Shown here piece after piece: positions 44,058 to 57,700 of a DNA stretch of 64,000 nucleotides. The position numbers and the translations under genes are program-made. This stretch comes from Ligustrum vulgare (lineage: Eukaryota; Streptophyta; Magnoliopsida; Lamiales; Oleaceae): assembly GCA_963555705.1 (NCBI GenBank), contig OY743174.1, forward strand, positions 24,399,108-24,463,107. The letters run 5' to 3'. Within the stretch, counting starts at the first letter, position 1. The number at the start of each line of letters is the position of its first letter. The notes under the pieces were generated by a model. That model saw only the letters and a list, made by a program, of their open reading frames with translations, was not told the DNA's origin and did no database searches.

Positions 44058-46685
44058 GGCCTCTATTTGGTAAAAAAATGTTGTTTATAAATTGGTTTAT
44101 TTATGATTTTTGAGGTAAAATTTATAGATGAAAAGTGGAGAGAGAAATGTGTGTAGTTAAAAAAGTAGTTTATGAAATTTTGTAATTTATAAACTGATTT
44201 ATAAACAAATTTATTTGATTTACCGATAATCTATATACTATATAAAACCAACTGAGATTCTGGAATCTCAATTGGGCAGAATTAGTTTTTGGAATATGCA
44301 AATTGGAAAGAATCTAAATTCTAAATGTGAATTTTTTAAATTTATTTTCAATTTCCAAATTTATTGATGGTAGTTGAATTAGTGGGTGTTCAAATTATTG
44401 GCTTGAAATTTGAATATGCACGGTTACTTCCACCTATCTGCACAGTCGTTCCTTTCCCATATTTACACGTCCCTTTTCTGTTAAACTTTCTCATTTTTCC
44501 ATTATTCTCTCTCTGTTTCAAATTCTTTTCCATATTTATTATTTACACATTCTTTTCCGGTTAAACTTTCTCATTTTCCATTATTCTCTCTTTGGTTCAA
44601 ATTCTTTTCAGATGGAAGAACATCATCTTCTTCTCGATTTGTGGTCGAAGATATCAATTCAGTTACCATTTCTCAGAAAATCAACCTCCATAATATCCTT
44701 CTAACCAGTAAGTTTATAATTTTATATTTTTTCCAGAATTCCAAAACAAAAAATTAGGTGATTGATTTTCAGGTTTAAAGAATTTAAGCATCTGATTGAA
44801 TTCATTTTTCCAATTCCAATTTATTATTTTCTTATTGATAATTGTTGAGGGCAAAAGCAAAAGCATCATTACATCATGTTTCCTCAATTTGCAAACCAAT
44901 TTTACACAAATCATTTTTTTATTAGCCACTTGATATTTTGATTTGCTGATTACGATTTACAAGAACTGGGGTTGCTGCATTTGCTACGGATTGTAAAATC
45001 TATGATTCGAGTGTGTTAATCGGTATTTGGATCTCGACATTAGTATGGCATGTTGGGTTTCCAGGTTTGGGTAATATGTGGGTCGAAAAGAGGAATCTGA
45101 TGAAGGAGGATGAGATGTGCCGGCTTGGGAGCCTCACTTTTTTTTTTTCCCAAATCTTATCTTCAGTTAGCATATTAGTTTGCTTTTGAGCTTCCTGTCT
45201 AGATTTTGGAAGTGATGCTGAAAGCCCTAATTTGCCTCATAATCATATATAAGCAGAACCAAGTGGTGTTTTTAAAGCTTAAGCCTAAGCTACAGAGGCG
45301 GGACACACTTATATATATAGATTTAGTCATCAACACTTCTCCTGCAGCGCTGGTGAGATTTTTTTTTTTTTTTTTTTTATATATACCAAAGGTGTGACGT
45401 GCATAATTTCTTCATAAATATTTGGTGGCCTTCTACTCGCCTATTATGCTGAGCCGCCCCATCTAAACACTTGAATTGTTAGGGATGTAACACACTTATT
45501 GTATATATATTTTAGTCTTCTATAGTGTTACATTCATTTTCCTTGTGTTATCGCGTGTTTATATTCAATACATCTCCTTTTAAATAAAATTTCATCATTG
45601 TGTAAATGCGTTCTTATTGTTATCTTTTAAGTTGATGCTCGAAGTTTTTCCTTCTCTAGGTCTCAAAAAATGTCTTTAATTTACTCAATGCTAATCATTA
45701 CCTATTGTACCCATTTTTCTTATGGTTGTATCCATTTCAATGGTCACAAATTATTTGTTGTTGCAAACAGCTTCATTAAGAAAGTTGTAGATGTATGTGG
45801 AGTCTTTTACTCTATATCTTGATGTAACTCTAGATAGAGTATCCCAACGTATAGAGATTTATTTATTTATTAATCTTTTTCTTTTTATTGTTTCCATTTT
45901 GTACTGCAACTCTTGAATATTGGATCTGAGAAAAGAAGGCATATAACTTAAAATGAGTTTACATAGACCATGGTACCTTTTCTTAAAGGATGGATGAAAT
46001 ATTGGTAACACAAGGTTTCCAATGAGAATTTTCTGTACATTTTGATGATTAGACCTATTAGCTTTTCTCAAACCTATACATTCTAACAAAATATTTAAAA
46101 TTAGAAGAGAGTTCTTTAATTGTTGGAACAATCAATCCTTTTTCGAGCTGTGTGAACCTCAAACATTCGAAAACTTTCTTCAACGATGAATGCATAAATT
46201 TTTAGGAAAGTAATTTTAATTCTAATAGTAAAATTGAAATAAATAATAATAAAGTCACTAAGTCCAAACCAAACACGGGCTTAATAATCTTATTGCATTG
46301 ATTTGTTGGTAATGTATTGAATCATATATTATCACTAGGTATTTCTTGGGTTGTGCAGATGTTGTATGAAAGGAGATTGTTGATGACATTGACTGCATAA
46401 TAGGGAAAACCAAAGCAACATTACTTTAAGAATGATATTTACTATTTAAATATGTGCTTGCATCATTATTTTTTCACTTTTTTGTTCGTTAATTTACAAT
46501 TGCTTCTGTTATTAAATACTTATTTTTAAGTCATTATTACATAATAAAACGATATTAATTGTCACTGGAATATATCCGTGTATCGTACGGGTGTAAAACT
46601 AGTTGCACCTAAAAATCGCTACTTTTGCAAAGCCTTTAAAATATGACTAGGTCAGTGAAAAATGTATAATTACCAAACGGAGGCT
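44058..46685. mobile_element. MITE-like element split by a Helitron
   Basis: Left end GGCCTCTATTTGGTAA and right end complement AGCCTCCGTTTGGTAA form inverted repeats. The two halves (44,058-44,229 and 46,603-46,685) are AT-rich and non-coding; the interior is occupied by the Helitron at 44,230-46,602. No clear target duplication was found. Confidence 0.5.
44230..46602 (+). mobile_element. Non-autonomous Helitron, about 2.4 kb
   Basis: It begins TCTATATACTATATAAAACC, preceded by A. It ends with a hairpin (CCGTGT-ATC-GTACGG, 46,576-46,590; the stem includes two G-T pairs) followed by GTGTAAAACTAG and a host T, the AT-insertion and CTAG end expected of plant Helitrons. No Rep/helicase frame is present. 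A 75-80 bp direct duplication occurs at 44,453-44,611. A possible captured exon starts at ATGGAAGAACATC (44,612) and ends at a GTAAGTTT donor-like site (about 44,708), but I cannot name its source. Confidence 0.7.
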
Positions 46686-47761
46686 AGATTGCAAGTCCAC
46701 CATTCAATTTTTGGCTAGAAATCCCGATATTCTTGGTATGAGTCTTGCAAAATCAGTCTTTTAAAAAAGCGTGAAGCGTGACGAAATCTGGAGTCCGAGA
46801 GTCAAGCTTAAGCTGAAGTAGGCATTATATTAAAAAACTTTTTCAATTCCTACATATTAGATTTAAAATTTACACATATTTTAATGCGTACAAAAAAAAA
46901 AAAAAAAAATTAAATGCACTTAAGTTCGCTTACGCTTTACATGCGCTTTTTAGATAAAAAATTACCTAACGTTTTTTCGTGTTTTTTGCCAAATCGACTC
47001 TAAGGTAAGCGCACCCCTATATGCGTGTTTCAGAACATTGTGCAAAATTCATACCTAAACCACCCTATAGCATTTTGTACTTAACTTCTACAAATAAAAT
47101 AAAATAAAATAAAAGACGCAAATTTACTTTTTTGTACTAAAATTCTTAAAAAATACTATTAAAAGAAAAGCTAAAGATGTTTTTTTGAAGAAAATTATTC
47201 ATAAATAAATTTTAACGCTTAAAATTTGGTTTTGTAAAGCTGTCACATTTTGAATAAATGACTTCCATCTTTGGTATGTATTAAAGCCCTATTTGACAAA
47301 TTATTTTTAAACATCTTTTTAAATAACACATTTTTTAAATTATTTTTTAATTACTCACATATTCTCTCAACCTCTCAACCACACATTTTAATTACCTCGA
47401 AACTATCACATTCTTTATTTTTAAATAAAAAGAATTTGACAAACAGAAATTTATGTTCACTTGTCCATTCAATCAAACCTAACAACGATTTGCCACTTAT
47501 TTGTATTTTACTTTATATATTTCAAATTTGATTTTTGCAATTGTTCTACGCGAAATTTATAAACTTTATCAAATATGAACTTCATGTCTAGCTAGTCAAC
47601 TTGTGTCACGATGCAGTTTACACATTTGATATACTAAATTGAACATAATTAATTAAAATTGGTAATATTAGTACAACAAATATTTTGAATTTATTTGATA
47701 TTATTAACGTATAATGTCAAAAGCAAGGACGGATCTACCATGCGGCGCGTGGCCAAAAACA
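46686..47761. other. AT-rich intergenic stretch, possible MITE debris
   Basis: No gene is seen. 47,285-47,400 (ATTTGACAAATTATTTTTAA and following ACACATTTT blocks) resembles 49,590-49,690 in composition and motifs and may be related MITE debris. A poly-A run occurs at about 46,892-46,909. Confidence 0.35.
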
Positions 47762-49168
47762 TGTTGTGAAAATATCACAAGTGCACAATATCGCGAACAA
47801 GTAATAAAATAGATTTTTTGGGCCCGGAATGTCGATCCCACGAGGACTAATTTACTTATTACTAGCTTTGAATAATCATTTCCTAAACTACAAATAAATT
47901 CAAAGATTTGGAATATTGAAATATTAAAATAGTGAAAGAAATGAAGTATGAAAATAAAACAAATGAAAATATTTGATTTTTGTTTTTCTAATGAAAGGAA
48001 AATTTTGAGACTCACGATACTAACTTTGTTATCTTATTCAATTTCTCTTTTCATGTATTGTTTCTAAAGTAGTGTTTAATCAAATTCACAAATTTATTCA
48101 AAATTCTCGTCTCGAGTTTAAATTGGTTCTATCTAGATATGTCAACCACATATCCCTATGATGGTCAGAATAAAATCTAAATAGATGCATTAAATGACAA
48201 TAATTCAAAATGATTACGACAATCACAACTATGTATCTCTACCATTTTGTCAATTACCGGATTTTCTTACTAGGTCTAGGTGTTAACTCATCTCTCGAAT
48301 TATGAAAACAACACATAAATCATCAAATTGGTGATCAAGTAATTCATGCATTAAAACACAATAATAAAATCAACACATAAAACAATTTTCCCAAAACTAG
48401 AGAATTGAAATTGAATATTCAAACAAAATTACATCGTTCGTCCCAACAATTAGATCTATTTACATATGATAAAATAAAAACAAGAAGAATGAAAAATTGA
48501 CAACATCACCAAATTCTTGAATTTATTTAAGAAGAAGAAAGAATTCTTGCTCCAAGATCCAATCTTCATCCCAAGTTCTTGAATGGTCATTTGGCTTCTA
48601 GGAATTTCTCCTTGATTTCTTATAGAATGTCTATGAATAATGAATTGCGGACCCCCTTCCAGGTTAAAATATGTTTTTTATAGTTTATATGTCAAGAAAG
48701 TGGTTTAATCCTTATTGGATTTGAAAATAAATGAAAAAAATAAAAGAAAATGCCAAAAAAATCGTGAAAAACCCTACAAGAGGGTCGCGGCAAATAGGGC
48801 CCAAACAGTACCGCGGGTCGGCCGTGGTTTGCAAATCGTGGTTGACTCGTGGTTGAAATACGGGTCCATCAGCCTAACTTTAAACGTGCTTAACTTTTGA
48901 TCTACAACTCCTATTTGTGCTCCGTTTATTGCGTTGGACTCTACATTCAATTATCTTTTCAATGATATATTATGAGCTCCATGAAGATATTTGTACTTAA
49001 AGTTGTGCACTGATTTCTTTACATACTCCGCACATGACTTTCTCGTTCCAAATTCGAGTTTTTCCTAAAATAATCAAAATAAATAAATAATTAAGCAATA
49101 TCAAAATCTAAAATACTCAGAATTGTCTAAATTTGAGATCAAAATAAGTACGAAAAATGTACTTATCA
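47762..49168 (-). repeat. Probable solo LTR, Athila-related
   Basis: Plus-strand ends TGTTGTGAAA and ACTTATCA, about 1,407 bp. Internal text (TCTCGAGTTTAAAT, CTAGATATGTCAACC, TGTTAACTCATCTCTCGAAT) parallels the Athila LTR at 1,750-1,940. The GATCCCACGAGG region and the minus-strand start TGATAAGTAC fit this LTR class. No second LTR or internal region is nearby. Flanking 5-mers do not match, so the exact ends or a target duplication are not confirmed. Confidence 0.6.
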
Positions 49169-50453
49169 ATAGCCACGCTAGCTTGCTACAGTGCCTCAAG
49201 TTTTGATTTTTTTTTTTTTTTTTTTTACGTGACACCCAACCCAATAACCCAAAAGTTTCTCATTCCTTGAATTTGCAATTCAACAGTTTCTCCACAACCC
49301 TCACCGAGTCCACCATGCTCACAGTTTCTTGATTCTCGCATTCCTCCGGCTGGAGGTTACATGTATAATGCACCAGCGACTCCATATTCGAATTTTGTTC
49401 CTCATTGATTATTGAGAGAGAGAGAGAGAGGGGGAGAGAGAGAGAGAGAGAGGTTCCGACTTCTGTGAGGTTCAGTAGGTAAAAGTTTTGGGGAGTTGAA
49501 TAATCAAATGGGAAAAAGAAAATAACATAAAGTATTTGAAACAAGGAGGCCAGTTTGTGTAGATCTATTAGGGAAGAAAAATTAAAATTATGAACCCTTT
49601 GGTAAACTATTTATAAAACAATACATTTTTTAAACAACGTTTTAATTACACACATTTCTTCAAATCAATTTTCAATCACATATTTTACCTTGAAATATAG
49701 TGCCTATACTGGAGGATATTATGATTTTGCAAGGCCGACCTAGACGTGAAACTCAACATGTGACTTATTATCATTGTTTTTACCTAGATTTTTATTGTCA
49801 TGATATAGACTCAATTTTATAAGAATTGAATGATAATTTTCTAGAGTTAAGCATTTAACTTTTGATTCCAAAATCCTCATTTGCAGCCTTTGATATTGTT
49901 AAATTGCTATATCTCGTTGAGTTCTATCCTTTAGATTTCAACAACAAAGAGATATTATTAGCCAACTTGACAAATTTTTTGTGCTTGTCACAAGAAAGAA
50001 AACTTTCTTTAACCTCTACAGCTTACACGCATAGCTAAAAAATTCGTTTACAAGTATTTTTTATATTGGCTAATTAATTTTTGTTATTATTTAATTAAAT
50101 AATAATAAACAATTTCGCTATTGAAGTCGTTGACGGTTTTTGGTTAACAATCACCAATCAACGACCGACCGCTCTAGATGAACTTTAATCTTGAATCCTT
50201 CCAGGGACGAATCTAGGACCAAAATTTAGCTAGAGAACTCAGTGGTTGACCGTTGATCGACGATCGACGATAGCTGCAAAATTGAGATTTTATTATTTCA
50301 TTAAATAATATTAAAAATTAATCAATCAATATACACTAAAACATTATAATGAAATATGAAAATATAATCTAATACAAATAAAAAAAACAAGAGACAAAAT
50401 ATATGATCTGAAAATCATATATATATTATGTTCTAATTTTATTTTGATTAAGT
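49169..50453. other. Intergenic, with poly-T and GA microsatellite
   Basis: Poly-T at about 49,207-49,226 and an imperfect (GA)n tract at 49,409-49,453. The minus-strand ORF 49,544-49,260 runs through the microsatellite and is not recognised. 49,590-49,690 may be MITE debris. Confidence 0.4.
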
Positions 50454-52087
50454 ATGTCTTCGTTTTCAAAACTATTCAGAGGATCTGACAGTTCTAAAAA
50501 TAGAACTGATAATTTGAAAAGCATTTCTCAATATAATAAAGATGAAGAAATTTCTCAAAATGAAGATGAAAAAGTTTTAAATTCTTTTAACTCAAATGAA
50601 CTTCAAATTTCTCAAATTGAAAATTTACTTCATAATTGGACAATTCCAAAGGTAGACAAAAGTTCTATCTATGAAATTGGTCGATTTGATTCCACTCAAA
50701 ATTATGTTATCAAAACACTTGAGCAAACGCTTCGTATTGAAGGACTCAAGTCTGAAATTTCATTATTTTCAAAAAATTCTATACTGGAGCATCGTAAGAA
50801 GTTTAAATTCTTGCATATTGGTCTAGTTCAAATTGCATGTAAACCTTTATTTCGTTTAGGTTTAGATATTCCTGTCTTACTTACTTTACGTGATCAAAGA
50901 CATTCAAACTTCCAGCATTCGTTACGCACTGTTCTAGAGTCAAATCTAGAAGGTGGTCCAATATTCTCAAATTGCTATCCAAATTTTGTTGTTAGTCTTT
51001 TTGACAAACATATTTTGAAAACTCTCAAATTACACATCCAAACAAGCATCATAGTTTAGATGAATCCGATTCTTTTCTTGTAATATACAGAGTTTATTAC
51101 AAACTCCTTAATACTTCACTCAATATTAAAGCTTTGCATTCTTCTCCAAGAAATGAGTCACTTCTTGTGGAAGTAAACAATCTTCACTCAAATACTATGG
51201 TAGCCAAAAGAATACCATGGGATCTTCAAACTAGAAGACTTGAATGGGATATTACAGATGCTAATAAACCAATAGAGTCTACTATTGTTAGAGATACGCC
51301 TAATCAAATTTTAACATTTCCTGATGGTAGTGCTAAATTGATTTTTGGTGAATCTTCTTCTTCAAATTTCTCAAGCTTATCTCGATCTTCTTCAACAAAA
51401 TCTTTTCAAAATTTTCAAAATAATCTTTCTTTTCAATTTGGTAGATTTTCTACTTCTTCAAATAAACTCAAAGATGTTAACTTTCAACCAAATATTCCAA
51501 AACCAATTTATTCTAAGGATAATGAGTCAGAATCTCCAACAGCTTCTGACATGATTACTCCTTCAGAGGAAGAGGCTCCTCTTCTGAGAAAAAAGAATCT
51601 TCATAAAAGATCTCTTTCTTCTCAATTGTGTGTCATTTCTTCTAGCATTGATAGAAGAAAGGAATTCAAAAATGATCAAACTCCTCATATCAAAAACTTT
51701 AGTCATGATTTTAAAAGGATGTTTCCAAAAGAAGACATTAAGTCTTATTGGGATGAGTTTTTTGCTCAACCAAAAGATATGTCTTTTTATGATTGGATAA
51801 ATTTCAAAGTTTTGGGAAAAAGGGTTAAAAAATCTAAATCAATTCAAACTAATGACTCCAAAGAAAAAACTTGGAAAACAACTTCAAAGCAAATTATCAA
51901 ATCTGAATTTCCTCCACTTGAAGAAATCATTATTCCTCATGGTTTTGCAGAAGTTATTGCTTCTCCCTTCAAACAACTCTCTAGAGATAGATTACATGAA
52001 TCTTCAGCTAAATCTATTGATTCTAGAATATTCAAGCTCAAAATAACTTCACAAATATTGCTCTTCAATCTATTAGTAATCAGTTAA
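50454..52087 (+). pseudogene. Pararetroviral movement protein region, frameshifted
   Basis: Two open segments (50,454-51,059 and 51,134-52,087) lie in different frames, with the shift near 51,020-51,060. The first includes FKFLHIGLVQIACKPLFRLG, LLTLRDQRHSNFQHSL and a GGPIFSNCYPNFVVSL stretch, which together match the 30K-type movement domain of caulimovirids. The second continues with MVAKRIPWDL and a long Ser/Lys-rich region. The segment ends at an in-frame TAA. The virus-side role would be cell-to-cell transport; here it is a relic. Confidence 0.75.
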
Positions 52088-52093
52088 CCAGAA

Positions 52094-53644
52094 TTGAAAA
52101 CAATTCTGATCAACATGTTGCTACTCCTAAGAATAAACCTCCTATTGATGTTTTTTTCTAATAGAGATAAAACATCATCTTCCTCTTCAAAGAAAGAAGG
52201 TAAGAAACCTTTAATTTTTCAACCTTTTGGATTTGAAATCACTCCTAAATTAGGAATATCTTTAGATTCTGAAAGCAAAATTCTTAAAGAATTAACTGAA
52301 CAATTTTCAAAATTAACTGCATCTAAAAATGTCAATACCATTGATGTCTCTGACATTGAAGGACAATTTTTAGATGATCAACCTTTACAAGTTAACAAAA
52401 TTAAAAAATTTAATTCATCTAAACTTCTAACTTTTTACGATAGACCATCTCAACCTGATCTTCTTTTAGAAGAAAGTTCTTTTAATAGAAAGGTTACTGA
52501 AACCTATTCAGGAGATGAGATAGTCGAATGGAATTACTATGGATTAACCGAATTTCAAATTATTCAAACTATTGAAAAAATGGCAGTTTGTTATGAAGCA
52601 TACAAATGTCGCCATATTGACAAAGGAACAACTTGTAGAAATTTAATTATAGGATTTACTGGTCAACTCAAAGGATGGTGGGTTCACTATCTATCAGCTG
52701 ATGATAGATCTGAAGTTATCAATGCCACAAAAATAGAAGACGATGAAGTCGTTTCTGATTGCTTTCTTGCATTAGTTTATGCAATTATCAAACACTTCAT
52801 TTGAACTCCAACTACCTTGTTAGATAGATCAGCAAAAATACTGTTGAATCTAACATGCCCAAAATTACATGACTTTATATGGTATAAAGATATTTTTCTA
52901 TCTAGAGTATTTCTTCAAGATGACTGCAAAAGTGAGTTTTGGAAAGAAAAATTCATTTCTGGTGTCCCAAAATTATTTGCAGAAAAAGTTCGAAATTCAA
53001 CAAGGTTCCAAAATAACGATTTAATTCCATATGATGAACTTACTTATGGTGAAATAATAAATTTCATTAATAAAGAAGGTCTCGCTCTTTGTGATGACAT
53101 CAAACTTCGTTCGAAGCTCAAATATGAAAAATTTAGGACTAGAAATGAATTTGGTTCATTTTGTGAGCAATATGGATTTCAAAAAATAATTCCTCCATCT
53201 AAGAAAAATAAAAATTTTCCTTCTCACTTAAGAAAAAGAAGTTTTCAAAAGAAAAATGATTTCTACAAAAAATCAAAATTTCAAAAGTCAAAGTCATTTA
53301 ATAAAAAAATTTCAAAATCAAAAAATACTAAAAATATAACTTGTTACAAATGTCATCAAAAAGGACATTATTCAAATAAATTTCCTATGAAGGAAAAGAT
53401 TAATAGTCTTCAAATTAATGAAGATATTAAACTTGAACTTCTTAATTTAATGAATTCCTCTTCATCAGAAGAATTTTCTTCTGATTATGAATTAGAATTT
53501 ATTTATCAGCATCAAGAAGATTCTAATAATGTATCTAGTTCATCTTCCTCCTCAAAATCCAATCAAAGTAAAGAAATTTCTGGTTGTAAAACCATAAAAT
53601 GTCCTTACCAAAGAAGAATAACTTATTCAAAATATTGTAAATAA
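52094..53644 (+). pseudogene. Pararetroviral coat protein region with altered zinc knuckle
   Basis: Two segments in one frame (52,094-52,804 and 52,817-53,644) are separated by an in-frame TGA. The core contains GFTGQLKGWWVHYLSADDRS and later a Lys-rich stretch leading to CYKCHQKGHYSNKF, a zinc knuckle in which the last cysteine position is Phe. A Ser/Glu-rich tail follows. The frame ends at 53,644 after a further frameshift. Confidence 0.75.
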
Positions 53645-54026
53645 AATTGACAATCCTCAATTGAAGAAAAAATTCTCTTCTTTACTTCCTCCAAAAAATA
53701 AAAATAAGTATTCTGAATATTTCAACATGAATGAAATAATGAGAAAATTTAATCAAGACTCAAAATCAAAATCTTCTAGTTCTGATCTAAAATCAGAAGT
53801 CAATCAAATAAAAGTTCAAATTTCTTAACTTCAAAGAGAAGTCAAAGATATCAAAATTGAACTTATCCTCAAAGATAAGTTAACCTCTTCTTCAAAAATC
53901 ATTTCTGATTCATCTTCCTCTTCCTCCTCATCTGATGAATCTGATTCATATTCTTCAAAAGAACAAAAAAATATTGCAAAAATTAATGTCATTAATCGTA
54001 TTCAACTTCAAAAATAGTATTGTCAA
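53645..54026 (+). pseudogene. Pararetroviral linker with coiled-coil-like segment
   Basis: A shifted plus-strand frame reads NKIDNPQLKKKFSSLLPPKN, then SEVNQIKVQIS, a stop, and LQREVKDIKIEL, with hydrophobic spacing of a coiled coil, then a Ser-rich tract and a stop before the protease frame. Confidence 0.55.
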
Positions 54027-54789
54027 ATGACTATTGTTGTTAATGGATCTTATAAATTAACAACAAGAGTTCTAATTGATTTTGGTGCAGATCAGAATTG
54101 TATTAGAGAAGGACTTATACCAACAAAATACTTTGAAAAAACTACTGAACGTCTTTATGGTGCTAGTGGTAAGAAATTGAATATCCAATATAAACTTTCA
54201 AAAGCCCATGTTTGTAACTCAAATATTTGTTTCAAAAATATATTTTATTTGGTTAAAGATTTGGATCAAGAAGTCATTCTTGGAACTCCTTTTATTTTTC
54301 AAATCTATCCATTTCAAGCTTCTGAACAAGGATTAAGAACAAATGTTTTTGGTCAAGAATTGTTCTTCAAATTTATCAATCCTCCTTCTTTTAAAGATGT
54401 TAATGCTTTAAAACAAGCTTCTATTCCTCAAATTATTAACAATATTAATTTTAAAAAACAACAAATTTCTTTCCTCAAAGAAGAAATAAAATTTCAAAGA
54501 ATTGAGGATCAACTTCAAAATTCTTCTATTAAAGAAAAAATTTCTCAAATTCTCAAAAAGGTTGAAGCAGAGATATGTTCTACTATTCCAAACGCATTTA
54601 GGAATAGAAAAAAACATATTATTTCTCTTCCTTACAACGATGATTTTCACGAATCATCTATTCCAACTAAGTCTCGTCCTATTCAAATGAACAAGGAACT
54701 CCTTAATTATTGCACCAAGTATATTCAGGATTTACTTGACCAAGTAAATCACCATGAAGTTGTTCTGCATTTTATGTTCTTAATCAAGG
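54027..54789 (+). pseudogene. Pararetroviral protease and truncated reverse transcriptase start
   Basis: The translation opens with VLIDFGADQNCI, where the protease active-site motif has Phe after the catalytic Asp instead of Thr or Ser. A VILGTPFIFQIYPF box ends the protease. Then follow a coiled-coil-like region and RPIQMNKELLNYCTKYIQDL, the beginning of RT. Similarity stops near 54,789 where the GC-rich hAT end begins, so the RT catalytic box is absent. Confidence 0.72.
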
Positions 54790-57700
54790 CTCGAGCTTTT
54801 TAGGACCGAGTTTTTTTTGGCCCGAGCCGAGCCAAAGCTCGGCCAAAAAATTGAGGCTCGGGTCGAGCTTCATCGAGCTGAGCCGAGCCCGAGCCGGGCC
54901 GGCCCGTTTTTTTTTTCTTTTTTTTTTTTACGGAGAATGAATATGTATTGTATTTGTAATTACTTAAATGAATTATACACAATAAATGTAGTTAAAATAT
55001 CAAACATAAGATAAGATTTAATAAAAATGTAAATGTAGATTTCGCAAAGTCTATGTCTATGAGTCTATCTATACTAAAATTAAATTACTAGTTGTTTTAT
55101 ATATATTCAATAAAGGTTACAAGTTACAACCCTCCTCCTTTTTCCGGGCTTGGGACCGGCTATGATCAACATAGGCGGAGTTAAAAATTGTACACGAATA
55201 AAAAAATTCGTGTACAATTTTTTTTAAAATATAATAATTTAAATTACACAAAATGATTTTTAAAAACTTACAATTTCTTCTATCTTAAATATTGCTCCAA
55301 GTCCTCGGCCATGATGCTATCAACTTTATCTTAAAGTCGTAAATCTGCATATTCCCAATCCTTCAAGCATACAAGAGCTTCTAATATGTCTTCCTTTAGT
55401 CTTGATCGTTCGTCTGACAAAATCCTACCACTTAAACTAAATGCAGCCTCCGATGCCACGGTGGACACCGGAGGTGTTAGTAAATCACGTGCAATTTTTG
55501 CTACAACTGGATATTGCCTTTTATTACACCTCCACCAAGTTAAAACATCAAAATTCTCTAATTCTTGTGGTGTTAAAACACTGCGAACGTCCACACACAT
55601 GTACCTAGCTAATTCAGATGGAATTTCAACGTTTGTACCACCTATCGATCTAGATGTGTTTCCACTGGAACTAATTGAGGGAACACTTGCATTTGTGTTA
55701 ATAAAGTCCCATAAAGAATTAGAATGCATTGGAGTACTTTGAGAAACATTAGTTTGGGAACTAGAACTACATTGATCTTTTTTTGCAGTATAATAATTGT
55801 ACATTTCACATAATAAAGATTCCACATTAACATGTGATAATTCTATATTTAAATTTTGTGAAATTCCCTTTATAATAGCCTTAGTGCCCATTAAATTTAA
55901 TCGAGGATCCATCACCGATGCTAAAACAAATAAAGAAGGTAATTCTTCCCAATATTTGCAAAATTTTAACTCCATGGAACTGACTACAACATTAAAAATT
56001 GGCAAATTTCTATATTGATTGAATGTTTGTGCAATATGAAAAAAGTGTTGTAAAACAAGTGAAGATGTTGGGTAGTAAACACCACTGCATGCATTTGCGG
56101 CATCATAAAAGGCTTTTAAAAATCTTTTTACACAGAATGCAATTTCCCATTCCCACTCTTCTAAATTATTTTCAGATCCATACGTATGTCTACCATTATA
56201 ATACATTGAAATAATTTTATCATAATTTTAACATGAGTGTAACATAAGGTATGTAGAGTTCCATCTATGTGATACATCCGTAGCAAATGAATGTTCTTCT
56301 AAACTATACTTCGCACACAAACTATTAAATGCTTGTTTTCTTGATGGTGATACATTTATGAAATTTATTGCTTGTCTAATTTTATCTAAGGATTTTTCAA
56401 TATCTTTTAAACCACTTTTAACAATTAAGTTGATAATGTGACAAACACAACGTTGGTGAAAAAATAAACTATCAAATGCAGGGTTAAAATCAGAAATAAA
56501 TTTATCAATAACAACCTTATTAACGCTAGCATTATCAAAAGTAAAACTACGAATCATATCTTGCATACTAAATTCTTGTAAAATCCCTTTTAAAACTAAA
56601 TATATGTTAGCGGCATTATGAGGATATTCTACTAATCTAAATGCAATAATTTCTTTGTGTAAAATTCAAAGATTATCAATGTAATGAGTTGTGGCAGCAA
56701 TATAAACTTTTTTATTACCACCACTCCATAAATCAGATGTAAATGAAATAACAGTCTTATATGTTTTTAAGGCTTTAATGGTAATTTCTTTCCTTTTGTT
56801 ATATAATTTTACGGTGTCTGCACGAAGTGTATTTCTACAGTAAGGAGTATATCTGGGTTGAAGATAATTCTGCACAAGTCGGGTGAAGTGAACAGAGTCA
56901 ATTAAGGAAAGGGGCATTTCAGCGGCTGCCACATATGCAGCCATACCTTTGCGAAATCTTTCTTGCGAATACACATGTTGAAAGAGTAGTAGTACCAGAA
57001 GGTCCAGAACCACCAAAAACAAGCTGAGACTGTGTTGGGTCACCAACCGGTTTCGCTTTGCACACCCTTGCTATGTGCCGATTCAAATGTGACGTGCTTG
57101 ATCCGGGCTTCCAGCTCATTTCCTTACCACAGTAATTGCAGCACGCTTTCCATATATCAACTCCATTTCCAACACCAACTTTTTTCCTTGTCATATGTTG
57201 CCAACAATCCGATGACTCTTTTTTAGCTCGTTTGATTTCAACAATTTCCTCCTCTTGGATATCATCCAAGTCAATGGGAGCATTTTCGGAGACATCGATA
57301 TGAGAGGGAGTACTAGAACTACCCCTGAATTGGTTAACTTCATCGCTGTTAAACTCCATACTTATCAGTATAACAGTATTGTAGTGTAGAATGTAGTTAA
57401 TTTCAAATTTGAAAGTTGAAAGTTGAAACTGAGAGAAATATTATCACAATAATTGAAGAATATAGAGAAATAGAGAATTGAATAGAAATTATAGAAAACA
57501 AATGACTATTATGACGAAATGAAAAAACTTATAAGTGAATTGTGAATTAACAAACAAAATGCGACCTATTTATAGAAAAAAAAAACGTGGGAAAAAAAAA
57601 AAATCAAATTCCAAATTTCAAATTTTCAAAAAAAAAAATCTGCATATTTCAAATCAGATCAAAAATCAGATAAAAAATGTACCAATCCGTGTTGCAGGCA

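Noticed and set aside
47762..49168. A complete second Athila element around the solo LTR
   Set aside because: No internal region, primer site or partner LTR is present nearby.
49260..49544. 94-codon minus-strand ORF
   Set aside because: Runs through a GA microsatellite; no recognisable domain, and flanking sequence shows no gene structure.
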